From positions 1-8,426 of the forward strand of contig QHXU01000073.1 of assembly GCA_003223065.1 (NCBI GenBank): a stretch of 8,426 nucleotides of DNA, read 5' to 3'. Shown piece by piece: positions 1-5,957 of the stretch. The DNA comes from Acidobacteriota bacterium (lineage in GTDB: Bacteria > Acidobacteriota > Terriglobia > Bryobacterales > Bryobacteraceae). Made by a program: the position numbers and the translations under genes. Each line of letters begins with the position of its first letter. Positions within the stretch are counted from its first letter, which is position 1. The notes under the pieces are model-generated. The model was given only the letters and a program-made list of their open reading frames with translations, ran no database searches and was not told the DNA's origin.

Positions 1-2
1 TG

Positions 3-881
3 GACGCGGACAGAGGAAGCCCTACACGGGAGGAATTCGACCGGTTAAACCGCTCGCTCCGGCGAGTGTCTCCCCGCGCTATTGCCTTCGGCGTGATCAG
101 GGCAGGTCTGCATACGGGAGGCCGATTGTCGGACGGCATCCGGCTGGGACTGGAAACCGGATTCGATTCAGGCAGCACGCTCGATTACGTCTATCGCAAT
201 CAGATCTCCGGTATCACGCCGCTCGGTAAGCTCATCGACTGGTTTTACCTCAACTCGATTGGCTGGCGTTGCATTCGTATTCGCAAGCAACACCTCGAGC
301 GGTTTCTCTCCCGGACCGTCATAGAGTTGAGGAAAAGCGGGGTTCCCGTCCGCATTGTTGACGTCGCCGCAGGCTACGGGCGGTATGTGCTGGATTCGGT
401 TCGGGAACACGCCTCAAGCGTCGATCGAATCTTGCTGCGCGACTACAGCGACATTAATGTGCAGCAAGGCACTGCGTTGATCGGAGAAAGGGGCATGCAA
501 GGCTTAGCGCACTTCGAGAAAGGCGATGCTTTCGATCGGAAGTCGCTCGCAACCCTTCAGCCGCGGCCCACCATCGCGGTGGTCTCGGGCCTTTATGAGC
601 TGTTCCCGGGCAATGATCTTTTGCGTCAGTCACTCGGCGGGCTCGCCGACGCGATCGAGCCTGTCGGCTACATCATCTATACGGGTCAGCCGTGGCACCC
701 GCAGCTAGAGTTTATAGCACGCACGCTCCCCAGCCATCGCGGCCACAAGCCGTGGATTATGCGCCGGCGTACTCAGGCCGAATTGGACCAATTGGTGGAA
801 GCGGCGGGATTCAGGAAGGTCGATCAACTGACGGACGACTGGGGTATCTTCACCGTCTCCCTCGCGCAGCGGGCGGCTTGA
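3..881 (+). CDS. ynbC: YnbC-like class I SAM-dependent methyltransferase, C-terminal part (5' end outside window)
   Basis: Putative SAM-dependent methyltransferase of the type fused to an alpha/beta hydrolase in E. coli YnbC (Methyltransf_20 type); substrate unknown. The reading frame is open from base 3, and the residues before the GTG at 66 (REEFDRLNRSLRR) read as coding, so GTG66 is probably internal and the gene starts upstream. The family hallmark DSGSTLDYVYRN lies near 167-202, followed by LIDWFYLNSIGWR. SAM motif I, DVAAGYG, is at 360-380, followed by an LLRDYSD acidic strand near 433-453. About 292 residues are visible, roughly one methyltransferase domain, so a hydrolase domain could lie to the left; this is inference, because no hydrolase residues are visible. 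The stop TGA (879-881) shares its A with the start of the next gene (TGATG), which indicates translational coupling. No signal peptide or membrane segment is seen in the visible part. Confident about the methyltransferase fold; the fusion is likely but unproven. Confidence 0.85.
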   Translation, partial: DADRGSPTREEFDRLNRSLRRVSPRAIAFGVIRAGLHTGGRLSDGIRLGLETGFDSGSTLDYVYRNQISGITPLGKLIDWFYLNSIGWRCIRIRKQHLERFLSRTVIELRKSGVPVRIVDVAAGYGRYVLDSVREHASSVDRILLRDYSDINVQQGTALIGERGMQGLAHFEKGDAFDRKSLATLQPRPTIAVVSGLYELFPGNDLLRQSLGGLADAIEPVGYIIYTGQPWHPQLEFIARTLPSHRGHKPWIMRRRTQAELDQLVEAAGFRKVDQLTDDWGIFTVSLAQRAA

Positions 882-2206
882 TGGCTGCGGTCGCAATTGT
901 CGCTGCCGAGCGGCGCCCTTGGAGCGTCGCGGCTCCTTACCTCGCTGCCCTCGGTACGTTTTTTTATGCCAGCTACAGTTTGGCCAACTGGGCAGCCAGC
1001 CGCCGTAGCCATGTGCCCTCGCTGGTGTTCGGCTGGGAACACTACATCCCCTTCGTCGCCTGGACCATCGTCCCCTACTGGTCCATCGATCTGCTTTACT
1101 GTCTGTCGTTCTTCATATGCCGGAATTGTGCCGAGTTGGACCGGCACGCGAAACGGCTGCTGGTGGCGCAGATTCTTTCCGTGAGCTCCTTTCTCCTGAT
1201 TCCGCTTCGCTTCAGTTTCGACCGTCCAGAGATCCTGGGGGTATTCGGCGGAATGTTCGCTGCGCTAGCGAGCTTCGACAGGCCCTTCAACCAGGCTCCG
1301 TCGCTCCATCTGAGTCTCGCGGTGATCCTTGCCGCAAAATATTCGGATCATGTCGATGGGATGGCGCGCGGGCTGCTCCAAGGATGGTTCGTATTGATCG
1401 GCGCTTCGGCCCTAACTACGTATCAGCATCACTTCGTCGATGTACCAACTGGCATCTGGGTTGGATTGCTTTGTATAGCGCTCGTTCCTGAATCACCGGT
1501 GACTAGTTTCGAGGTGGGGTTCATCGAGAATTGCCACTGGAAACTGGGTGGGCTGTACCTCGCGGGTTCGGCGTTCCTCGGCATCTTGGCGAGTTGGGCG
1601 GGTGGCTGGGCGTGGTGGCTGCTGTGGCCCGCGAGTTCGTGCCTGATCGTAGCGTGCATCTATTGGACCGGTCAGCCGGAGGGCTTTCGAAAGCACAATG
1701 GCCACCTACAAACACCGATGCGATGGCTTCTGGCGCCATATCTTGCCGCCGCGCGATTGAACGCGCGCTTGTGGACGCGCCGAGAGGTTTTGGCATTCGA
1801 AATTGCCAGTCAGGTGTGGATCGGCCGCTTCCCAGGCAAGGCTGAACTCCGTGCTTTGCATATCGGATCCATTGTGGATATGACAGCCGAGTTGCCGGCC
1901 GCCATCCACGGCGCCAACTACCGAAGCGTGCCGGTGCTCGACCTGACCGTGCCCTCGCCCGCTCAGCTAAACCGCGCCGTCGCTGCCATTGAGAGCTTGC
2001 AGCCGCACCGTCCGACGCTTGTCTGCTGCGCCTTGGGCCGTTCGCGGAGTGCCGCGGCAGTGGCCGCTTGGCTCTTTGCAACACGCCACACCTCCACAAT
2101 CGACTCCGCAATTGCCCTGGTCGAGCGTCAGCGCCCGGGCGTCGTGCTGACCCAGGCGCATCGTGCTGGTCTCTATAAGTGGGCCTCGGAAAGGACAGAC
2201 GCATGA
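881..2206 (+). CDS. ynbD: YnbD-like PAP2 phosphatase fused to dual-specificity (PTP-type) phosphatase
   Basis: Integral-membrane lipid phosphatase with a second, cytosolic-type phosphatase domain. The start chosen is ATG881, giving 441 residues, close to the roughly 430 of E. coli YnbD; an in-frame ATG at 692 would add 63 residues lying inside the upstream gene. Residues 1 to about 200 are hydrophobic and carry a PAP2-like core: DRPFNQ then PSLH at 140-143 (motif 2), and YQHHFVD at 181-187 (motif 3, with His and Asp of the catalytic set). A further hydrophobic block, about residues 219-267, likely forms two membrane helices. The C-terminal DSP domain spans about residues 310-441, with VLDLTVPS as a candidate general-acid loop and the P-loop CALGRSRS at 383-390, matching CX5R(S) with Cys383 and Arg389. 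The residue before the catalytic Cys is Cys rather than the usual His. Known: DSP enzymes of the PTPMT1 type dephosphorylate phosphatidylglycerophosphate. Inferred: this protein removes phosphate from a lipid made by the operon. No clear Shine-Dalgarno precedes it; translation is probably coupled. Confidence 0.88.
   Translation: MAAVAIVAAERRPWSVAAPYLAALGTFFYASYSLANWAASRRSHVPSLVFGWEHYIPFVAWTIVPYWSIDLLYCLSFFICRNCAELDRHAKRLLVAQILSVSSFLLIPLRFSFDRPEILGVFGGMFAALASFDRPFNQAPSLHLSLAVILAAKYSDHVDGMARGLLQGWFVLIGASALTTYQHHFVDVPTGIWVGLLCIALVPESPVTSFEVGFIENCHWKLGGLYLAGSAFLGILASWAGGWAWWLLWPASSCLIVACIYWTGQPEGFRKHNGHLQTPMRWLLAPYLAAARLNARLWTRREVLAFEIASQVWIGRFPGKAELRALHIGSIVDMTAELPAAIHGANYRSVPVLDLTVPSPAQLNRAVAAIESLQPHRPTLVCCALGRSRSAAAVAAWLFATRHTSTIDSAIALVERQRPGVVLTQAHRAGLYKWASERTDA
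2188..2195 (+). promoter_or_regulatory. Shine-Dalgarno site for the acyltransferase gene
   Basis: GGAAAGGA lies 7 bases before ATG2203, inside the 3' end of the phosphatase gene. It supports ATG2203, which also makes an ATGA overlap with the upstream stop, over the in-frame start at 2179. It is the clearest ribosome binding site in this operon. Confidence 0.7.
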
Positions 2207-2907
2207 TCCCCCCACGAGAGCCGCATCCTGCTAACGCGAGCCCTTACCGCGAATCCGTCCAGGCTTGGACGTTTGGACGGTTGACCGCCACGGTGCTCGC
2301 CTCGGCGGCGCGTCTTGTCACCGGGCTCGAGTCTCGCTGGATTGGGGGTGCACGTGCCGGGATGCAGTGCGTGTACGTCGCCAATCATACAAGCCATGCC
2401 GACTTTGTTCTTTTATGGGCTTCGCTGCCCCCGCTCCTACGGTCGCGGACGTGTCCGGTCGCAGCCGCCGAATATTGGAATCGTGGCGCCTTTAGAGGCT
2501 ACCTCATGAAACACGTGTTTCAGGCCGTTCTGATCGAGCGGAACAGAGTGGATCGCGCCCACAACCCGCTCGCGCCCATGCTTCAGGCGCTCGACCGCGG
2601 TAAGTCGCTCATCGTATTCCCAGAGGGGACGCGCGGCAACGGGAGCGAGCTCTTGCCGTTCAAGTGTGGTATCTATCACCTTGCGCGCCAACGGCCCGGC
2701 ATCGAGCTGGTTCCCGTCTGGATCGAAAACGCGCATCGTGTTCTCCCGCGAGGAACCACCCTCCCCGTCCCGCTGTTGTGTTCAGTGATCTTTGGCGAGG
2801 CGGCGCGTTTGGCTCCGCACGAGGACAAAATGGCTTTTCTTGCCCGTCTGCGCCAGAACGTCAGTGACTTGCGAAAATCATGCGAACCGGGAACGACGCA
2901 TTCTTGA
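2203..2907 (+). CDS. Lysophospholipid acyltransferase (PlsC/AGPAT family)
   Basis: Predicted 1-acyl-sn-glycerol-3-phosphate acyltransferase or related lysophospholipid acyltransferase, transferring an acyl chain from acyl-ACP or acyl-CoA at the inner face of the cytoplasmic membrane. The 234-residue length is typical of compact PlsC-type enzymes. Motif I is NHTSHAD at residues 61-67, giving the catalytic H(X4)D pair His62/Asp67. Motif III is FPEGTR at 139-144, with Glu141, Gly142 and Arg144. The block ELVPVWIENAHRVLP around residues 168-182 matches the usual conserved region after it. The N-terminus has no strong hydrophobic helix, so it may be peripheral to the membrane. The start ATG2203 overlaps the previous stop as ATGA and has a good ribosome binding site; the 3' end overlaps the CDP-diacylglycerol synthase gene by 28 bases. 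In context it would supply phosphatidic acid or remodel the lipid made by its neighbours. Family assignment is firm; the exact acceptor is unknown. Confidence 0.92.
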   Translation: MIPPREPHPANASPYRESVQAWTFGRLTATVLASAARLVTGLESRWIGGARAGMQCVYVANHTSHADFVLLWASLPPLLRSRTCPVAAAEYWNRGAFRGYLMKHVFQAVLIERNRVDRAHNPLAPMLQALDRGKSLIVFPEGTRGNGSELLPFKCGIYHLARQRPGIELVPVWIENAHRVLPRGTTLPVPLLCSVIFGEAARLAPHEDKMAFLARLRQNVSDLRKSCEPGTTHS

Positions 2908-3824
2908 TCTTTTCGGGCATCGGTAGTGTGCTCGTGCTGGCAAGCCTGGCCGGATACATTCTCAAGATGCGTGTCCGGCAAGCTGCCGGTGTCGTGACCG
3001 TCGAGAATCTAAACGCGCGCATCAGGGGGTGGTGGTGGATCACGGCGATACTGGGAGGCGCGCTTCTCGCCGGGCGTGCCGCTGTGGTCGTTCTCTTTGC
3101 CGTAATTTCCTTCGTTGCACTGCGCGAGTTTCTCACGCAAACCGCGGTTCGATCCGCAGATCATCCCGCGTTGTTGGCCAGTTTCCTTATCTTCTTGCCC
3201 GCCCAATACATTCTTGTGGGTCTCGGGCGCGACGATTTGTTCGTGATAACCGTTCCCTTATTCTGTTTTCTGGCATTGCCGATTTTGATCGCTCTCTCGG
3301 GCGAAACGAAGGATTTCCTTCCACGCACCGCGGAACTGCTATGGGGCCTCTCGGTATGTGTCTATTTCATCTCCTATGTTCCAGCGGTGCTGACGCTTCG
3401 TATTCCGGGCTACGAAGGGCGTGAGGTCCTTCTGATCATGTTCCTCATTCTCGTCGTCCAAGCCGGCGACGTCCTGCAGTACGTGTGGGGAAAACTGCTC
3501 GGACGGCGTAAGGTCGCCCCCGAACTTTCTCCGTCGAAGACAGTCGAAGGACTGCTTGGCGGTGTGGCCAGCGCGACGGCGCTGGGGACCGGTCTGTGGT
3601 GGATGACACCTTTCAGCATTCTCCAGACAGCCGGAATGGCCTTCGTGATCCTACTGGCGGGGTTCCTTGGTGGACTAGTGATGTCGGCCATTAAGCGGGA
3701 TCGAGGCATTAAGGACTGGAGTCAGTTCATCTCAGGACACGGCGGTATGCTGGATCGCCTGGATTCGCTCTGCTTTTCTGCGCCGCTCTTCTTTCATCTG
3801 ACGCGATGGCTTCTCGCCGGATAA
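2880..3824 (+). CDS. ynbB: CDP-diacylglycerol synthase (phosphatidate cytidylyltransferase), YnbB-like
   Basis: Integral-membrane enzyme of the CdsA family that converts phosphatidic acid and CTP to CDP-diacylglycerol and diphosphate. The protein has 314 residues and about seven or eight hydrophobic segments, the first at about residues 8-30. A conserved SPSKTVEG segment is at 217-224. The CdsA signature begins at Ser269 (SAIKRDRGIKD) and continues through SGHGG at 285-289 and LDRLD at 291-295, with the metal-binding Asp residues in place. The tail SLCFSAPLFFHLTRWL resembles the E. coli paralogue YnbB more than housekeeping CdsA, by my recollection of the families. ATG2880 lacks a visible Shine-Dalgarno; TTG2904, which would give a TTGA overlap with the upstream stop, is an alternative but would leave almost nothing before the first membrane helix. 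It is the last gene of the operon and presumably provides activated lipid to a CDP-alcohol transferase not in this window. YnbB in E. coli has been linked to glycolipid MPIase synthesis (recalled, not checked). Confidence 0.93.
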   Translation: MRTGNDAFLIFSGIGSVLVLASLAGYILKMRVRQAAGVVTVENLNARIRGWWWITAILGGALLAGRAAVVVLFAVISFVALREFLTQTAVRSADHPALLASFLIFLPAQYILVGLGRDDLFVITVPLFCFLALPILIALSGETKDFLPRTAELLWGLSVCVYFISYVPAVLTLRIPGYEGREVLLIMFLILVVQAGDVLQYVWGKLLGRRKVAPELSPSKTVEGLLGGVASATALGTGLWWMTPFSILQTAGMAFVILLAGFLGGLVMSAIKRDRGIKDWSQFISGHGGMLDRLDSLCFSAPLFFHLTRWLLAG

Positions 3825-3825
3825 C

Positions 3826-3846
3826 AGCCTGGCTCGGCCAGCGGCT
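3826..3846. terminator. Possible weak stem-loop between convergent genes
   Basis: CTGGC (3829-3833), loop TCG, and GCCAG (3837-3841) form a 5-bp hairpin. A competing longer pairing is AGCC at 3826-3829 with GGCT at 3843-3846. It sits in the 20-base gap between two converging stop codons and would serve both strands. No T-run follows on either side, so it is not a convincing intrinsic terminator; it may only slow RNA polymerase, or be chance. Confidence 0.25.
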
Positions 3847-5947
3847 AAACAATTACGGCAGCGATTTCATAATCCTCGACCCGAGGCACCACGAATTCGA
3901 TCGAGCCCCGCGTTTCCGTGTGTCGCAACGTGGCTCCTGCTCTCAAGGTCTGTACTTTCGCCACACGTGTTCCATCCCGTAATTCCATGCGGACATGCTG
4001 CTCTCCAATTGGAAACGTCTCCCGGAACCACCCGCGCAGCATGTTCGGATTGGTGTAATTCAACATGTGCAGCGCGAAGCCTGCTTCCGTCCGCCAGCCG
4101 AACAGCTCTGCTATTCCGCCCCCCGAGACCGTGACCGGTTGCCTGCCGTCCAAGAGCCACTCGACGCTGTTCCGGATCAACCGGCTGAGGTCGCCGTTTC
4201 CCGAGCGCCAGAAGCTGCGATCCACATCTCCCGGGAACCACACCAGGCGACCCGCGCCTGGCTGTGACACCACCACCGCCGGCTCATCCGTCCGGGGCGT
4301 TTTCGTGTACACCATTTCGGGCGGGAACGCGGGGTATGGCGGCACCACGGTGAGCACCTGCTTTGAACCGGTCTTGACCGGCAAACGATACTCGGCTCCC
4401 GGCAACACCTTCGTGTCCTTGAAGCCCTTCAGAATGGCGTGCTCCCCTTCGATTCGCGCGTAATAAGAATTACCGTTGGGGCCCTGAATGTCTTCGAACG
4501 GCTGGATGCCGAACAATTCGCCGAGGCCAAGGCGGTCGCGTTTGCGGCCACGCTCATCGTAGCGGCTGGTTTCGAACGTGGCCAGGAGCGATCCTCCGCC
4601 CGCTGCATAATCGCGTAGCAGCGAGCACTGCTGGTCGCTTAGAACCGCTACGTTCGGAAGCAGGAGCGCGGAGTACTTCCTCAAAGTGGCCGGTTCGAGA
4701 TCGTCCTCATGTACAAAGTCGAACAAGAATCGCCCTTCGAGCAATGCATAGTAGAGTCCCTGAAGAAATTCGGTTGGGTCGCCGCCACCGGGTGGATTGT
4801 AGTACGCATTCGTTCGCTGGGAAAACACGACCCCAAGGTTTGCAATCGAGGCTTTATTGACGAAGTGCTTCTCGTTGGCCGCGATCCACTGGAAGAATTT
4901 TGCCCCGGTGGGCCGCCATCGCAAGTCCTCCGGCGCTCCGCCCAGCCAGTGATACCACGGCACCATGCCGCTGGCCGTGGTTTGCGCCAGCCACATCGTC
5001 GCCTCTTCGGGCGATTTCGACGTATGCCGCCAAAGCGGGCGGGCATTGGCATAGGAGCCGGTTACGTTCGTGATGGTCTTGCCCTTCATCACGGCTTGCG
5101 CCACTCTGCCCTGCTGAGCGCAGTCCCATATGGGCGTGTTTCCGCTCCGGCCTTGATGATCGGCGTTGAACCAGCCGGCCACCGCCGCAATTCTCTTGAG
5201 ATCGGTTACCGCGCGGATGCCGCCGCCCAGGTTTCCTACGTACACGCTGTCCCATTTCTTTTGCTTTGCGGTATCGTCCCACAGCTTCCAGACCTGGAGC
5301 ACACGTTCCAGATGGCGGTCGCGATATTCGGGGCTTTTCGGATCCCCCATCCCCTTGCAGTTCTCGCAGTAGCAGACCGGCGGGCGCCCGGTACTCGGCC
5401 ACCCATTCGTGAAGAACCCGTCGACATCGTAAAGCGAGTTGACCTCGCGGATGATGGCCGGCATCTGCTCCGTAAAATACGTCGAAAACATGCACGTCTT
5501 ATAGAGCCAGGGCGATTCATTGTGCCGCACCGGCTGACCGTCGGCACGGCGCTCGAACCATTCCGGATGCGCCTGGAATGCTTCGCCGTATGCGTAGTTG
5601 CAATCGAGCCGAGCAACCACACGAATGCCGCGTTTTTTGGCGGCTTTGGTGAAATCGCCGAAAAGATCGCGAGAGCCCAGATATTGGCTTTTGTGGTGAT
5701 ATGCAATCTTGGTTGGATAAAAAGCCATGATGCCCCCGGCGTTTAGCAGGACGGCATCCAGCTTCAGGCTTGACCAATAGTTGATCCAGTCCTCGATATC
5801 GAGCACTTCCGGGTCGCGCTCATTGAAATTTGTTTGCCCGCACCGCCGCATGGTCCGATACCACGGGACCTGGTCCTCGGTCGCGGCCCCGAACAGATTC
5901 GACTGCAGGAGCGCGCCGGAGCAGATGATAAAATCGCGCCGGTTCAT
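3845..5947 (-). CDS. Secreted GH42/GHL6-like glycoside hydrolase with trimerisation-type domain
   Basis: Predicted exported carbohydrate-active protein of 700 residues. The N-terminus has a twin-arginine-like motif, NRRDFI at residues 2-7, then a short hydrophobic stretch, suggesting Tat export. Residues about 28-360 look like a (beta/alpha)8 barrel of the GHL6/GH42-like kind: VVARLDCNYAYG at 110-121, HPEWF at 127-131, DVDGFFTNGW at 174-183, then CYCENC at 192-197, a Cys cluster common in these proteins. Residues about 365-485 resemble the glutamine-amidotransferase-like beta-galactosidase trimerisation domain (LGVVFSQRT, then LLLPNVAVLSDQQCSLLRDY at 428-447, then GGG). About 530-700 is a beta-rich C-terminal region. 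I cannot assign the nucleophile or acid/base with certainty, so activity and substrate are unknown; a non-catalytic binding role is possible. The start ATG is 10 bases after the stop of the TonB-dependent transporter gene, with no strong ribosome binding site, so the two are probably co-transcribed and coupled. Confidence 0.78.
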   Translation of the reverse strand: MNRRDFIICSGALLQSNLFGAATEDQVPWYRTMRRCGQTNFNERDPEVLDIEDWINYWSSLKLDAVLLNAGGIMAFYPTKIAYHHKSQYLGSRDLFGDFTKAAKKRGIRVVARLDCNYAYGEAFQAHPEWFERRADGQPVRHNESPWLYKTCMFSTYFTEQMPAIIREVNSLYDVDGFFTNGWPSTGRPPVCYCENCKGMGDPKSPEYRDRHLERVLQVWKLWDDTAKQKKWDSVYVGNLGGGIRAVTDLKRIAAVAGWFNADHQGRSGNTPIWDCAQQGRVAQAVMKGKTITNVTGSYANARPLWRHTSKSPEEATMWLAQTTASGMVPWYHWLGGAPEDLRWRPTGAKFFQWIAANEKHFVNKASIANLGVVFSQRTNAYYNPPGGGDPTEFLQGLYYALLEGRFLFDFVHEDDLEPATLRKYSALLLPNVAVLSDQQCSLLRDYAAGGGSLLATFETSRYDERGRKRDRLGLGELFGIQPFEDIQGPNGNSYYARIEGEHAILKGFKDTKVLPGAEYRLPVKTGSKQVLTVVPPYPAFPPEMVYTKTPRTDEPAVVVSQPGAGRLVWFPGDVDRSFWRSGNGDLSRLIRNSVEWLLDGRQPVTVSGGGIAELFGWRTEAGFALHMLNYTNPNMLRGWFRETFPIGEQHVRMELRDGTRVAKVQTLRAGATLRHTETRGSIEFVVPRVEDYEIAAVIV

Positions 5948-5957
5948 CCTAAGGTGC

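Noticed and set aside
692..880. N-terminal extension of the PAP2-DSP protein from an upstream ATG at 692
   Set aside because: It lies wholly within the methyltransferase gene, and its Pro/Gly/Arg-rich residues look like an out-of-frame reading; ATG881 gives the family length and a TGATG coupling.
1521..2204. 227-codon open frame on the minus strand opposite the DSP phosphatase domain
   Set aside because: Arg/Ser/Pro-rich shadow translation with no motif, opposite an intact CX5R phosphatase domain.
4709..5746. 345-codon open frame on the plus strand opposite the hydrolase gene
   Set aside because: No recognisable domain, odd composition, and completely antisense to a well-supported gene; long antisense open frames are common in GC-rich DNA.
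5928..5947. Lipoprotein signal in the hydrolase N-terminus (Cys9)
   Set aside because: The residues before Cys9 are Phe-Ile-Ile, which do not fit a lipobox (needs Gly, Ala or Ser before Cys); the twin-arginine motif is the better reading.
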